A DNA stretch of 32,938 bases from Verrucomicrobia subdivision 6 bacterium (GCA_945874125.1 CAMCFB010000011.1:1-32938), one strand, 5' to 3'; numbered from the stretch's first letter, positions 11,672 through 20,941 are shown. Numbers and translations: made by a program. The notes: generated from the letters alone by a model not told the origin.

Positions 11672-14600
11672 TTAGGCTGTGGCCACGAGGATATCAGGCT
11701 TTTGCAAGTCCTCATCGACGACGCGACTCCGCTCGCCGACCTTAATATCCAGGCACAAGCTCTGCATTTCTTTGATCAACACGTTAAACGATTCTGGCGT
11801 CCCGGCTTCCAGTGAATTGTCCCCTTTGACAATGCTCTCATAAATTCGGGTTCTTCCGGCCACGTCGTCCGACTTCACGGTCAAGAGCTCCTGCAAGGTG
11901 TAAGCAGCCCCATAGGCTTCCATGGCCCACACCTCCATCTCTCCGTACCGTTGACCACCATACTGCGCCTTGCCCCCCAGCGGCTGCTGGGTCACTAAGG
12001 AATAGGGTCCGACGGCCCGAGCGTGAATCTTGTCCGCCACCAAATGGTGAAGCTTGAGCATATAGATCAATCCCACCACCACTCGCTGGTCAAATGCCTC
12101 GCCTGTCCGGCCATCGATCAAAGTCGATTTGCCGTCCTCATCCAGATGTGCCTTTTTCAGGAACTCACGGATTTTGGTTTCATTGATCCCGTCAAACACG
12201 GGGGTGGCCACATTGAATCCCAGCGCTTTCGCCGCGATCCCCAGATGGGTCTCCAAAACCTGCCCGACATTCATTCGGGAAGGCACGCCGAGGGGATTCA
12301 GGATGATGTCGACCGGGGTACCGTCGGGCAGAAAAGGCATGTCCTCTTCCGGCACGATACGGGCGACCACGCCTTTATTCCCGTGGCGTCCCGCCATTTT
12401 ATCCCCGACCGAGATCTTTCGCTTGGCGGCGACATACACCTTCACCTGTTTGATAATGCCAGGATCGATGTCTTCGCCTGATTCCAGACGCTCCATCTCC
12501 GAATCTTTCTCATTGGCCAGCTGATTAAACTTCTGCTCGTAGCTCGAAATGATCTCCCGAATCTTGATTCGGATCGGGCTCGGATCAATTTCAATGTGGT
12601 TGTACACATCCGCAATTTTGCGGAGCAGGGTTTTCGTGATCTTGCGGTTCGCCGGGATAATAATCTCCCCCGTTTCCGCATTGACCACGTCCAACGGAAT
12701 CTTTTCGTTGAGGAGAATGTTCGACAGAGCCTGTGTTAGCTCCTCCTTCATCTCCGCATGCTTCTTGGTGTACTTGTCGTCCACCCCTTTGGCGTGACGC
12801 TTCGCTTCACCTGGAGCAAGTTTGATGACGTCTTTTTTCAGTGCTCCACCCGTCGTCTTCACATCCATCACGATTCCGGACGAACCGGAGGACACGACCA
12901 GCGAACTATCTTTCACGTCCGCCGCTTTTTCACCGAAGATGGCCCGCAGGAGCCGCTCTTCCGGCGCTAATTCCGTTTCGCTTTTCGGGGTGATCTTGCC
13001 GACGAGGATATCCCCCGCCTTCACCTCCGCTCCGATCCGCACGACCCCGTCCGGTCCAAGGTTCTTTAACGCCTCATCCCCTACGTTGGGAATATCTCGC
13101 GTAATTTCCTCGGGTCCGAGCTTGGTGTCCCGTGCCGAAATTTCGAACTCTTCAATATGAATGCTGGTGTACACATCCTCTTTCACCAAACGCTGGCTCA
13201 AAAGGATCGCGTCTTCGAAGTTGTAACCGTGCCAGGGCATGAACGCGACCACCACGTTCCGCCCCAAGGCCAACTCCCCTTGATCCGTGCAAGGCCCGTC
13301 CGCGATCACCATTCCTTTGGTGACACGCTGCCCGACCTTGACCACCGGACGCTGGTTCACGCACGTTCCATTGTTCGAACGCATAAACTTGAGGAGATCG
13401 TAAACATAGACCCCTTTCTCCGGATCCGTTTTCATCCGCTTACGGTTTTCCGGCGCTTCGCCATCCTCCGTCACAATGACCTGCCGCGCAGTGACCGAGG
13501 CAACTTTGCCGGGTCCCTCGCTCAAAATCATCGCGTGAGAATCGCGCGCCACCTTGGCCTCCATTCCGGTGCCCACCACGGGCGCTTCCGAAATGAGCAA
13601 AGGCACACCTTGGCGCTGCATGTTCGAACCCATCAGGGCACGATTCGCATCGTCGTGTTCCAAGAAAGGAATCAAGGATGCCGCCACCGAAACCAACTGC
13701 TTGGGCGAGACATCCATGTAGTGAACCTTATCCGGTTCCACCTCAAGGAATTCTCCTCGGTAACGCACGGAAACCTTGGGAGAGGTAAACTTGCCGTGGC
13801 CATCCACCGAAGTGTTCGCCTGGGCGACAATAAAGTTCTCCTCTTGATCTGCGGTCAAGAAATCGAACTCCTCCTTCACTCGGCCGTTCTCGACCTTGCG
13901 ATAAGGAGTCTCGATAAACCCAAACTCATTGATCTTGCCAAACGTTGAAAGGCTCGAGATCAGCCCGATGTTCGGTCCTTCCGGAGTCTCAATCGGACAG
14001 ATCCGCCCGTAATGGGACGGATGCACGTCGCGAACTTCGAAGCCCGCCCGTTCCCGACTCAAACCCCCGGGTCCAAGCGCGGACAAACGCCGCTTGTGGG
14101 TCATCTCACTCAACGGATTCGTCTGATCCATCAACTGGGAAAGCTGACTCCGACCGAAGAAATCCCGAATCATCGCCGAAAGCGCTTTCGGATTGATTAG
14201 CTTCTGCGGGGTCATTCCCTCCGTATTCACATCAAACAGGGTCATCCGCTCCTTCACCAATCGCTCGGTCCGGCTTAATCCCGTTCGGCACTGGTTGGAA
14301 AGAAGCTCACCCACCGTACGAACACGGCGGCTACCCAAATGATCGATGTCATCCGTGGTTCCCTCACCCAACCGAAGATTGATCAGGTAACTCGTTGCAG
14401 CGACCACGTCTTCACGAGTGAGAATACGGGTCAGAAGATCGGTCTGCAGTCCTAGCTTCTGGTTCAGTTTATGACGACCCACCCGACCAATGTCGTAGCG
14501 TTTCGGATCAAAAAAGAGCCTCTTGAGCAAGGCCTTGGCATTCGTCACGGTGGGTGGATCGCCCGGGCGCAACCGCCGATAAATCTCTTTCAACGCACCC

Positions 14601-15502
14601 TCGGTGTCCTTGGTCGGATCTTTCTTCAGACATTTCAAGATGGTGTCGTCTACCCGAATGTCGACGACCTCAGCACTCTTCATGCCCAAGTCCAATAACT
14701 GACGAACGACCCCTTTGGTCAACGGCTCGAACGCGCGCGCCACCACCAAATCGGCATTCGCCGTATCTCGGACCTCTTGAATGAGCACTTTTTGGCTGAG
14801 CTCATTCTCTTCCAAATCCTCGGCTAACTTCAAATTCTCAATTCGGTAGAAGAGAGAAATGATTTCCTCATCCGTGCTGTAATCCAAGGCACGCAGCAGC
14901 GTGGTCAGCAGGAATTTCCGACGCCGTTTCCGGCGATCCAAATGCACATAAAGTAGATCGGAGGTGTCGTAAGACACTTCCAGCCAGGAGCCGCGATCCG
15001 GAATAATCCGGTAGCTGTGTAGCAACTTTCCGTTGGCATGCACACTCGACTCAAAACAGATTCCGGGAGAACGATGGAGCTGACTGACAATCACGCGCTC
15101 GGCCCCGTTCACCACAAAGGTTCCCTGTTTCGTCATCAAGGGGAGCTCCCCCATGTAGACCCGCTCTTCAATCGTCGACCCGTCGTTATGCAAAACGAAG
15201 GTGACATAAAGAGGAGCCGCATAGGTCACTCCTTCACGCAGACACTCGATCGGGCCACTTTTGGCCTTGCCGAGTTCGTAATGACTGAAATCGAGTTTGA
15301 TCTTCTCGTCATACGATTCGATCGGGAAGACCTCACGGAAGACGGCCTGGAGGCCGACATCACTCTTCCGCTGTTTCGGGTTGGTGCCTTCTTGGAGGAA
15401 GGCACGGTAGGAGTCCAACTGAACCTCCATGAGGTTCGGCATCTCCACCGTCTCGGGCAACCGCCCGAAATTGACCCGCTCGACTTTAGTCGATTTTGCC
15501 AT
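11672..15502 (-). CDS. rpoB: RNA polymerase beta subunit
   Basis: A 1276-residue protein. The rifampicin-pocket region at residues about 450-480 reads [20 protein letters not shown] then [12 protein letters not shown]. Residues equivalent to E. coli D516, H526 and S531 are wild type; the F514 position is Leu. Further downstream are [20 protein letters not shown] and the C-terminal [12 protein letters not shown] and [18 protein letters not shown] stretches. The SD AAGGAG lies 8 nt before the ATG and immediately follows a GNRA-capped hairpin. It is co-transcribed with rpoC and probably with rplKAJL upstream. Confidence 0.98.
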   Translation of the reverse strand: MAKSTKVERVNFGRLPETVEMPNLMEVQLDSYRAFLQEGTNPKQRKSDVGLQAVFREVFPIESYDEKIKLDFSHYELGKAKSGPIECLREGVTYAAPLYVTFVLHNDGSTIEERVYMGELPLMTKQGTFVVNGAERVIVSQLHRSPGICFESSVHANGKLLHSYRIIPDRGSWLEVSYDTSDLLYVHLDRRKRRRKFLLTTLLRALDYSTDEEIISLFYRIENLKLAEDLEENELSQKVLIQEVRDTANADLVVARAFEPLTKGVVRQLLDLGMKSAEVVDIRVDDTILKCLKKDPTKDTEGALKEIYRRLRPGDPPTVTNAKALLKRLFFDPKRYDIGRVGRHKLNQKLGLQTDLLTRILTREDVVAATSYLINLRLGEGTTDDIDHLGSRRVRTVGELLSNQCRTGLSRTERLVKERMTLFDVNTEGMTPQKLINPKALSAMIRDFFGRSQLSQLMDQTNPLSEMTHKRRLSALGPGGLSRERAGFEVRDVHPSHYGRICPIETPEGPNIGLISSLSTFGKINEFGFIETPYRKVENGRVKEEFDFLTADQEENFIVAQANTSVDGHGKFTSPKVSVRYRGEFLEVEPDKVHYMDVSPKQLVSVAASLIPFLEHDDANRALMGSNMQRQGVPLLISEAPVVGTGMEAKVARDSHAMILSEGPGKVASVTARQVIVTEDGEAPENRKRMKTDPEKGVYVYDLLKFMRSNNGTCVNQRPVVKVGQRVTKGMVIADGPCTDQGELALGRNVVVAFMPWHGYNFEDAILLSQRLVKEDVYTSIHIEEFEISARDTKLGPEEITRDIPNVGDEALKNLGPDGVVRIGAEVKAGDILVGKITPKSETELAPEERLLRAIFGEKAADVKDSSLVVSSGSSGIVMDVKTTGGALKKDVIKLAPGEAKRHAKGVDDKYTKKHAEMKEELTQALSNILLNEKIPLDVVNAETGEIIIPANRKITKTLLRKIADVYNHIEIDPSPIRIKIREIISSYEQKFNQLANEKDSEMERLESGEDIDPGIIKQVKVYVAAKRKISVGDKMAGRHGNKGVVARIVPEEDMPFLPDGTPVDIILNPLGVPSRMNVGQVLETHLGIAAKALGFNVATPVFDGINETKIREFLKKAHLDEDGKSTLIDGRTGEAFDQRVVVGLIYMLKLHHLVADKIHARAVGPYSLVTQQPLGGKAQYGGQRYGEMEVWAMEAYGAAYTLQELLTVKSDDVAGRTRIYESIVKGDNSLEAGTPESFNVLIKEMQSLCLDIKVGERSRVVDEDLQKPDILVATA

Positions 15503-15518
15503 GCTGCGTACTCCTTAT

Positions 15519-15532
15519 CCCGGTTGCCCGGG
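15519..15532 (-). other. GCAA-tetraloop hairpin just before the rpoB SD
   Basis: The minus strand reads CCCGG-GCAA-CCGGG and is followed at once by ATAAGGAG, the rpoB ribosome binding site. This is a perfect 5-bp GC stem with a GNRA loop inside the 37-nt rplL-rpoB spacer. It has no U-run, so it is not an intrinsic terminator. An RNase processing or translation-modulating element is possible; in E. coli the rplL-rpoB spacer carries an RNase III site. Confidence 0.45.
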
Positions 15533-15539
15533 GATTGGT

Positions 15540-15926
15540 TTATTTGATTTCTACTTTTGCACCGGCGGCTTCGAGCTTTTTCTTGATCTCAGCTGCCTCT
15601 TCCTTCGTCGCGCCTTCCTTCAGAGTTTTGGGAGCACCTTCGACCAACGCTTTCGCGTCAGCCAAGCCCAGTCCAGGCACCACCGTGCGGACTTCCTTGA
15701 TCACGCCGATTTTGTTGGCCCCGGCGTCCTTCAAGACGACCTCAAAAGTTGTCTTTTCTTCAGCGGGTGCCGCACCAGCCGCCGCACCACCGCCCGCGGC
15801 GGCCACGGCTACGGGAGCCGCTGCGCTCACGCCCCACTTGTCTTCCAATTTCTTGACCAGTTCCGACGCTTCAAGAACGGTTAAACCGCTCAATGTCGTC
15901 ACGACTTCTTCTAGATTTACTGCCAT
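15540..15926 (-). CDS. rplL: 50S ribosomal protein L7/L12
   Basis: A 128-residue protein. The N-terminal dimerisation domain ([19 protein letters not shown]) is followed by an Ala/Gly-rich hinge at about residues 35-57. The factor-binding C-terminal domain ([20 protein letters not shown] ... [21 protein letters not shown]) fills about 60-128. L12 dimers form the stalk on L10 that recruits and activates EF-Tu, EF-G and other GTPases. It follows rplJ after a folded 135-nt spacer, which may allow its higher expression. Confidence 0.98.
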   Translation of the reverse strand: MAVNLEEVVTTLSGLTVLEASELVKKLEDKWGVSAAAPVAVAAAGGGAAAGAAPAEEKTTFEVVLKDAGANKIGVIKEVRTVVPGLGLADAKALVEGAPKTLKEGATKEEAAEIKKKLEAAGAKVEIK

Positions 15927-15983
15927 TGTGTTTCTCCTTCCCCTGCCCTTTTTAAAAGGACTGGAGTATTAATGTTTTCCTTG

Positions 15984-16036
15984 GTTAGCCGATCACACCC
16001 GTGATCGAATTATCCCGGAAAGGCTCCCGGGCTAAC
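15984..16036 (-). other. Structured rplJ-rplL intergenic RNA
   Basis: The spacer between rplJ and rplL can fold into two adjacent hairpins enclosed by a long-range stem. Hairpin A is CGATCAC-GGGT-GTGATCG (16007-15990), a perfect 7-bp stem. Hairpin B is CCCGG-GAGCCTTT-CCGGG (16031-16014). The closing stem pairs GTTAGCC with GGCTAAC (16036-16030 with 15990-15984) and overlaps the hairpin bases by one or two nucleotides. No U-run follows, so an attenuator by simple termination is not evident. Processing or translation control of L12 is the likely role if it is functional. Confidence 0.45.
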
Positions 16037-16061
16037 ACGAGGTTATTGCCTTTCATGTACA

Positions 16062-16682
16062 TCATTGCGCTCCCTCCGCTGGGGCTGCTTCCGGCGCTGC
16101 CGCTACTTCGGGCGCAGGGGTCGCGACCGGCTCCGCCACTGCCACCGGAGCGGCGGCGGCGGGCGCCGCTTTCGGAGCGGTGTCTGGCTTGCTCTTCACC
16201 ACCCTCGCCAAACGGGCACCAGGCTCGGCCAAAAGACGAACCAACGTCGATGCAGGGGCGGAAATCGCTCCCAACAACCGAGCCCGTAATACCTCGGCCG
16301 ACGGCAGATCCGCCAACATAACAATATCGCTGACCCCCAAAACCTTTCCGTCCATCAATCCAGAACGAAGGCTGGGCCGCGTAAATTCTGCCTTGAAGCT
16401 TTTGATCACTTTGGCCGCTGCCGGGGCATCTTTTCCGCCCGAAACAATCGCCGTCTGACCGGTCAAATCCTTGCCCAACCCCGCCAACACCTCTTCCCCA
16501 ATGGCCCTCTTGAATAAGGTATTCTTCACCACCTTGACGGCGGCTCCCACCTTGCGCAAACGCCCGCGCAATTCGGAAAACTCCGCCACCTTCATTCCTG
16601 TGTAATCCAAAACGATGAGGTAAGGAGAGGATTTCACCCACTCCCGAATCGTATCGATGACTAACGCTTTTTCTTCTTTCAT
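16062..16682 (-). CDS. rplJ: 50S ribosomal protein L10
   Basis: A 206-residue protein, longer than the usual ~165-175. The N-terminal rRNA-binding domain starts MKEEKALVIDTIREW and includes LDYTGMKVAEFSELRGRLRKVGA and VKNTLFKRAIGEE; a helix for L12 dimers follows at about 135-165. The last ~40 residues are an Ala/Pro/Val/Glu low-complexity tail (repeats of AAPA and PVAVAEPVA type). L10 anchors the stalk. It begins 9 nt after rplA, so there is no room for an E. coli type L10 leader. Confidence 0.97.
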   Translation of the reverse strand: MKEEKALVIDTIREWVKSSPYLIVLDYTGMKVAEFSELRGRLRKVGAAVKVVKNTLFKRAIGEEVLAGLGKDLTGQTAIVSGGKDAPAAAKVIKSFKAEFTRPSLRSGLMDGKVLGVSDIVMLADLPSAEVLRARLLGAISAPASTLVRLLAEPGARLARVVKSKPDTAPKAAPAAAAPVAVAEPVATPAPEVAAAPEAAPAEGAQ

Positions 16683-16691
16683 AAATCTCCT

Positions 16692-17408
16692 TTAATCTTC
16701 GGATCCCGCCGCCGCATCCGCCACCGCCAGCGGAATTCCTGGCGAGAAGGTGGCCGACAAAACCGCGTTTTGTAGATACTTACCCTTCGCTCCCGCCGGA
16801 CGCGCCCGAGAAACCGAGTCGATCACCGCATTGACATTTTCGCCCAGTGCCTTGCCCTCGAAATTCAGTTTGCCACAACTCACATGCAGGTTGGACCCCT
16901 TGTCGATTTTGAATTCAACGCGACCCGCCTGACACTCTTTCACCGCCTTGGCGGTATCTTCGGTCACGGTTCCCGTCTTCGGATTTGGCATCAATCCACG
17001 CGGTCCCAAAACCTTGCCCAGCTTTCTCACCTCAATCATCGCGTCGGGAGTCGCCACCGCGACGTCGAAATCCGACCATCCCTCCGTCACCTTCTTGATC
17101 AAATCCGCATAACCTACTTCAACGGCGCCGGCCGCTTTGGCCGCCTCGGCCGCCGCTCCCTGCGCAAAGACAATCACCCGTACACTCTTTCCCGATCCGT
17201 GCGGCAAACTGACCGTACCACGCACGACTTGATCGCTCTGCTTGGGATCAACTCCCAAATGGAAGGAAAGATCCACACTCGGGTTCCCTTTGCTTTTTCC
17301 CGCGGGCATTTTCTTAAGAAGAGCAACTGCGTCCGTCACGCTATAACGCTTCTTCGGCTCCAGCAATTTGCTGGCCTCTGTGTATCGACGACTGGGTTTC
17401 TTAGCCAT
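16692..17408 (-). CDS. rplA: 50S ribosomal protein L1
   Basis: A 238-residue protein from the ATG at 17408 (MAKKPSRRYTEAS). A TTG two codons upstream is possible, but GGAGA lies about 9 nt before the ATG and too close to the TTG. Conserved stretches are SVDLSFHLGVDPKQSDQVVRGTVSLPHGSGK and VLGPRGLMPNPKTGTVT. L1 forms the mobile stalk at the E site and in many bacteria represses the rplKA mRNA. Here the nusG-rplK gap is only 3 nt, leaving little space for a separate L1 target. Confidence 0.97.
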   Translation of the reverse strand: MAKKPSRRYTEASKLLEPKKRYSVTDAVALLKKMPAGKSKGNPSVDLSFHLGVDPKQSDQVVRGTVSLPHGSGKSVRVIVFAQGAAAEAAKAAGAVEVGYADLIKKVTEGWSDFDVAVATPDAMIEVRKLGKVLGPRGLMPNPKTGTVTEDTAKAVKECQAGRVEFKIDKGSNLHVSCGKLNFEGKALGENVNAVIDSVSRARPAGAKGKYLQNAVLSATFSPGIPLAVADAAAGSED

Positions 17409-17421
17409 ATTCAAAATCTCC

Positions 17422-17847
17422 TTAATCCGCGATCTCCAAACCCATCTGGCGGGCCGTTCCCGCGATCGTTCGGAAAGCGGCTTCGTCCGAAGCCGCGTTT
17501 AAGTCGTTTCTCTTGATTTTGACGATATCCATTACCTGTTTCTTGGTGATTTTCCCCACCTTCAGGCGATTCGGCTCTTTGGAGCCCGACGCCAAATTCG
17601 CAGCCTTCTTGAGCAGCACCGATGCGGGCGGACTTTTCGTGATAAAGGTGAAGGTCTTGTCCTTGTAAACCGTGATGACGACCGGGAAAATGTTCCCAGC
17701 TTCTTTGGCGGTGCGGGCATTAAACTCCTTGCAAAACGCCATGATGTTTACGCCCTGCTGACCCAACGCCGGGCCAACCGGAGGCGCCGGATTCGCCGCG
17801 CCGGCCGGAATCTGCAATCGAATAATGCCTGTGATTTCTTTAGCCAT
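17422..17847 (-). CDS. rplK: 50S ribosomal protein L11
   Basis: A 141-residue protein of standard length. It begins with the L11 signature region [20 protein letters not shown] followed by [15 protein letters not shown]. The C-terminal rRNA-binding domain includes [20 protein letters not shown] and ends in the G-x-A-R-Q-MG motif. L11 binds the 23S GTPase-associated centre and is needed for RelA activation and thiostrepton action. It is in the order nusG-rplK-rplA. Confidence 0.98.
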   Translation of the reverse strand: MAKEITGIIRLQIPAGAANPAPPVGPALGQQGVNIMAFCKEFNARTAKEAGNIFPVVITVYKDKTFTFITKSPPASVLLKKAANLASGSKEPNRLKVGKITKKQVMDIVKIKRNDLNAASDEAAFRTIAGTARQMGLEIAD

Positions 17848-17850
17848 AAA

Positions 17851-18423
17851 TTAGTTCCTCTCGACCTGCCAATATTCCAACTCCACCGGAGTCGAACGTC
17901 CGAAAATCGAAACCGCCACCCGCACCCGACCTCTCTCCGAATCCACCTCCTCCACCACGCCCTCTTGGCTTTGGAAAGGGCCATCCCCAACCTTCACCCG
18001 ATCGCCCACCGCAAAAATAATCTTCGGAGTGATTTTTTCCTCTTTATCACGAATCTGACTCAACATTCCCTCCACCTCGTCCGGCTTCATCGGAGTCGGG
18101 CGATCCCCATCCGCAAATCCCAAAACTCCCGGAGTCTCTTTGATGAAATACCATGGCACTTCGTGCAATTTTTTCTCTGCGTCGTACAATTCCATCTTCA
18201 CAAAAATATAACCTGGATACAATTTCCGCTCCGTTTCCACTTTTTTCCCACGTTTGATTTCGGATATCCGCTCCGTTGGGATGATCACCTCTTGCACCAC
18301 CTCGCCCAACTCCTCCGTTTTGATACGGCTCATCATATGTCGTTTCACATTCGTTTCCTGACCCGAAAGGACATGGACCGCGAACCAGCGAGCCTCGGAG
18401 GGAATGGTGGCGACTTCACTCAT
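17851..18423 (-). CDS. nusG: Transcription elongation/antitermination factor NusG
   Basis: A 190-residue protein. The N-terminal NGN domain contains RWFAVHVLSGQETNVKRHM, IPTERISEIKRGKK, LYPGYIFVKMEL and PWYFIKETPGVLGF. The C-terminal KOW domain has AVGDRVKVGDGPFQSQEGVVEEVD at about 130-155. NusG binds RNA polymerase and couples it to S10 or Rho. It is 3 nt downstream of secE. Length and motifs are normal. Confidence 0.98.
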   Translation of the reverse strand: MSEVATIPSEARWFAVHVLSGQETNVKRHMMSRIKTEELGEVVQEVIIPTERISEIKRGKKVETERKLYPGYIFVKMELYDAEKKLHEVPWYFIKETPGVLGFADGDRPTPMKPDEVEGMLSQIRDKEEKITPKIIFAVGDRVKVGDGPFQSQEGVVEEVDSERGRVRVAVSIFGRSTPVELEYWQVERN

Positions 18424-18426
18424 CCC

Positions 18427-18729
18427 TTAAAACCTCACCAGCCAGCCAACGACCCGGCTGATTAAGAAATCGAAGCCTGACGTGTACGCCGCCAAGACCA
18501 GCGTGGTCAAAGCCACCACGGTGGTACTGTCGATCAGCTCCCGATACTTTTTGACGCCCGTCTCGCTCGCATCCCAGGGCCATGAACACTTCAGCAACTC
18601 CCCGTGAACTTCTCCCACAAATTTGGAAACTTTGGCTCGGTTCAGGAAGAATGCCGTCGCTACGCCCAAGGAAACGACTCCCAGGACGATCGTGCCGACC
18701 CAACTTCCACCGATTTTCAAGGCTTCCAT
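18427..18729 (-). CDS. secE: Preprotein translocase subunit SecE
   Basis: A 100-residue inner membrane protein of the SecYEG channel. It has an N-terminal hydrophobic segment at about residues 10-29, then the amphipathic SecE motif KFVGEVHGELLKCSWP at about 36-51, and the conserved C-terminal membrane helix at about 68-90 (TTVVALTTLVLAAYTSGFDF). Two membrane segments give a form intermediate between the minimal one-helix SecE and the three-helix enterobacterial one. It lies between tRNA-Trp and nusG. Confidence 0.93.
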   Translation of the reverse strand: MEALKIGGSWVGTIVLGVVSLGVATAFFLNRAKVSKFVGEVHGELLKCSWPWDASETGVKKYRELIDSTTVVALTTLVLAAYTSGFDFLISRVVGWLVRF

Positions 18730-18758
18730 TTCGTTTTCTCTTTCTCCCTTTTTAGGTG

Positions 18759-18831
18759 CAGGGCAGGAGGGACTCGAACCCCCAACCGACGGTTTTGGAG
18801 ACCGCTACTCTACCAATTGAGCTACTGCCCT
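18759..18831 (-). tRNA. tRNA-Trp (anticodon CCA)
   Basis: A complete 73-nt cloverleaf. The acceptor stem AGGGCAG/CTGCCCT has discriminator G. The D arm is GCTC-AATTGGTA-GAGT and the anticodon stem-loop is GCGGT-CTCCAAA-ACCGT, giving anticodon CCA. The T arm is GGGGG-TTCGAGT-CCCTC. CCA is not encoded. It lies between tuf and secE, as in Chlamydiae and several other bacteria, and is probably processed from the same transcript. Confidence 0.97.
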
Positions 18832-18900
18832 CCTCTTCCGTCCGGCTGGGGAGTTCCCACTGCAAGAGCGGGTCCTTCCCTCCGGTTTGTTGCGCGACGG

Positions 18901-20094
18901 TTAAGCCACGATTTCGGTGACGCGACCGGCGCCCACCGTCTTCCCACCCTCACGGATGGCGAAGCGAATCTGCTTCTCCATCGCGATCGGGGTGATCAGC
19001 TCAACTTCGATGTCAACATTATCTCCCGGCATCACCATCTCGACGCCCGCCTTCAAGGTAACCACACCGGTTACGTCCGTGGTCCGGAAGTAAAACTGGG
19101 GGCGATACCCGTTGAAGAAAGGAGTGTGGCGACCACCTTCATCCTTGCTCAAAACGTACACCGTGGCCTTGAACTTGGTGTGAGGCTTAATTGTGCCGGG
19201 CTTGGCGATCACCTGGCCCCGCTCCACGTCCTCTTTCTTGGTGCCACGCAACAGCAGGCCCACATTGTCGCCCGCCTCAGCGGTATCGAGCAACTTGCGG
19301 AACATCTCCACATCGGTCACGACGGTCTTGGCGGTCGGCTTGATGCCAACGATCTCGACCTCCTCCATCTTTTTGAGGACACCACGCTCCACCCGACCCG
19401 TCACCACCGTGCCACGACCTTCAATGTTAAACACGTCTTCAACTGGCATCAGGAAGGGCTGATCCTTCGGACGATCAGGGATGGGGATAAATTTATCCAC
19501 CGCATCCATCAGCTCCATGATGCACTTGGCCGCATCACTCTTGGGGTCACCCGACTCCAGCGCCTTCAGCGCGCTTCCCTTAATGATCGGAATCTTGTCC
19601 CCAGGGAACTCATACTTGGAGAGCAGCTCACGCACCTCTACCTCAACCAGCTCCAGCAAATCTTTGTCATCCACCATGTCCACCTTGTTCAGGAAGACCA
19701 CCAACGCCGGCACGCCGACCTGACGAGCCAACAAAATATGTTCCCGAGTCTGGGGCATCGGACCGTCGGCCGCGCTCACCACCAAAATCGCACCGTCCAT
19801 CTGGGCGGCACCCGTAATCATGTTCTTCACGTAGTCCGCGTGTCCCGGACAATCCACGTGGGCGTAGTGCCGCGTCCCGGTGGCATACTCGACGTGGGAG
19901 GTGTTGATCGTAATTCCGCGCTCTTTTTCCTCAGGCGCATTATCGATCTGATCGTAAGCCCGTGCCTCGGCCAAACCGCTCTTCGAAAGAATGGTGGTGA
20001 TGGCTGCGGTTAAAGTAGTTTTCCCGTGATCAACGTGCCCAATGGTGCCGATGTTGACGTGGGGTTTCGAACGGTTGAATGCCTCTTTCGCCAT
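18901..20094 (-). CDS. tuf: Elongation factor Tu
   Basis: A 397-residue protein of normal length. EF-Tu carries aminoacyl-tRNA to the ribosomal A site. G1 is [13 protein letters not shown], the effector loop is [17 protein letters not shown]3 is DCPGHADY, G4 is NKVD and G5 is the GSAL motif. Domains II and III follow with [12 protein letters not shown] and [10 protein letters not shown]. It is flanked by tRNA-Thr and tRNA-Trp and is separate from the str operon. No second tuf copy is present in the window. Confidence 0.98.
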   Translation of the reverse strand: MAKEAFNRSKPHVNIGTIGHVDHGKTTLTAAITTILSKSGLAEARAYDQIDNAPEEKERGITINTSHVEYATGTRHYAHVDCPGHADYVKNMITGAAQMDGAILVVSAADGPMPQTREHILLARQVGVPALVVFLNKVDMVDDKDLLELVEVEVRELLSKYEFPGDKIPIIKGSALKALESGDPKSDAAKCIMELMDAVDKFIPIPDRPKDQPFLMPVEDVFNIEGRGTVVTGRVERGVLKKMEEVEIVGIKPTAKTVVTDVEMFRKLLDTAEAGDNVGLLLRGTKKEDVERGQVIAKPGTIKPHTKFKATVYVLSKDEGGRHTPFFNGYRPQFYFRTTDVTGVVTLKAGVEMVMPGDNVDIEVELITPIAMEKQIRFAIREGGKTVGAGRVTEIVA

Positions 20095-20190
20095 AAATTC
20101 TAATCTCCTTGCCTTGCGGTTTCAGATCTCCTCGTTCGCCGGATCGGAACTCCGCCGACAGTGTCCCCACTCGGGGTTTCACTGCGACCG

Positions 20191-20263
<73 letters not shown>

Positions 20264-20268
20264 GAGAT

Positions 20269-20294
20269 GGAATTCGATGAGAATTCCGGAATTC
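20269..20294 (-). repeat. Three-armed GGAATTC inverted repeat upstream of tRNA-Thr
   Basis: The plus strand holds GGAATTC, a 5-nt spacer, GAATTCC and then GGAATTC. The last two arms include the 14-bp perfect palindrome GAATTCCGGAATTC (20281-20294). The element starts 6 nt before the mature 5' end of tRNA-Thr. Any two neighbouring arms can pair, so a hairpin may form in the tRNA leader. A processing aid or a chance repeat are both possible. Confidence 0.4.
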
Positions 20295-20375
20295 GCCCGG
20301 CGTTTTCCCATCGGCACGAAATCTGCTACAAAGTCTTTCGACATTTACAGAAAAACGCGCCAAGGGGAAACGATA

Positions 20376-20405
20376 AGAATGCCCTTTGCCCAACCCCCCT
20401 GTCAA
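20376..20405 (-). promoter_or_regulatory. Candidate promoter for tRNA-Thr/tuf/secE transcript
   Basis: The minus strand has a perfect -35 box TTGACA at 20405-20400. The best -10 match is CATTCT after an 18-nt spacer (20381-20376), which is weak; TTATCG follows immediately. The spacer is G-rich. The next downstream gene is tRNA-Thr, about 110 nt away. A second TTGACA occurs about 35 nt upstream, at the end of the FHA gene, without a good -10. The stretch 20264-20435 contains no gene. Confidence 0.4.
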
Positions 20406-20416
20406 CACTCTCTTAC

Positions 20417-20437
20417 AAAAAAAATGAACTTTTTTTT
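20417..20437 (-). terminator. Possible A8/T8 terminator at the end of the pyr operon
   Basis: The minus strand reads eight A, loop GTTCA, eight T, and overlaps the stop codon of the FHA gene. The stem is entirely A-T and therefore weak, but it ends in a U8 run and no other terminator separates the pyr operon from the tRNA-Thr promoter. It could be bidirectional, since the plus strand also reads A8-loop-T8. Confidence 0.35.
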
Positions 20438-20933
20438 AGGGTGTCAATAACATGCGAAAAACGTAGAAGCCCAAACCCAATAGCGCAACCAAGCCGCCAA
20501 CCGCTAAAATCCATGTTGGACTTCCCGATTGTCCTTTCCCCTTGATGGGAGATAAGTTACGAAAGTTCTCCGGTATCCCCTCCTCCGCCCCCTGCTCCAT
20601 CTGAAAGCTCGAATCTGGCTGCGGCAAGGCCAGTGCCGCCTTGGCTACGGCCCCCTCATACCGAAATGGAATCTGCCCAAACTGCAACCGATCACGATCC
20701 TGTAACAGCGCATCCATCGTTTTTTCATCATTCACCCGAGTCCCATTGGTCGACTCTAAATCCCGCACCCGATACTCGACTCCATCCAACACCAGCTCCG
20801 CATGCCTCGAGGAAATACTCCCATGCACAATTTGAATTTCGTTGCCATCGACCCGTCCCACCGCCATTCGCGGACCCACCAGGTCAATCGTCATCTGAGG
20901 GATCTCTTTGCTCTCGGAAACAATGCGGGGCAT
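20436..20933 (-). CDS. FHA-domain protein with C-terminal membrane anchor
   Basis: A 165-residue protein. FHA domains bind phosphothreonine peptides. The family core is visible as GRVDGNEIQIVHGSISSRHAEL at about residues 26-47, and STNGTRVND at about 61-69 holds the conserved SxxH and NG motifs. After a loose linker (about 95-138) comes a hydrophobic segment WILAVGGLVALLGLGFYVF at about 141-159 close to the C-terminus, so it is probably tail-anchored with the FHA domain in the cytoplasm. It starts 8 nt after the carA stop and appears to be the last gene of the pyrimidine operon. A partner kinase is not in the window, and its link to pyrimidine synthesis is unknown. Confidence 0.88.
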   Translation of the reverse strand: MPRIVSESKEIPQMTIDLVGPRMAVGRVDGNEIQIVHGSISSRHAELVLDGVEYRVRDLESTNGTRVNDEKTMDALLQDRDRLQFGQIPFRYEGAVAKAALALPQPDSSFQMEQGAEEGIPENFRNLSPIKGKGQSGSPTWILAVGGLVALLGLGFYVFRMLLTP

Positions 20934-20941
20934 GGAAAAAA

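Noticed and set aside
11644-11715. Upstream extension of rpoC by 24 codons
   Set aside because: It overlaps the end of rpoB, and the added residues do not resemble the RpoC N-terminus.
11672-15502. Possible rifampicin-resistance substitutions in RpoB
   Set aside because: The D516, H526 and S531 equivalents are wild type; Leu at the F514 position alone is not a recognised resistance change.
15985-16641. Gly/Arg-rich minus-strand frame covering rplJ and the rplJ-rplL spacer
   Set aside because: It is out of frame with rplJ, which is a clear L10; the composition is that of a frame-shifted Ala/Pro-rich gene.
18604-20013. Long plus-strand open frame (469 codons) across tuf and tRNA-Trp
   Set aside because: It is antisense to tuf and a complete tRNA, has His/Arg-rich composition typical of a shadow frame, and matches no family.
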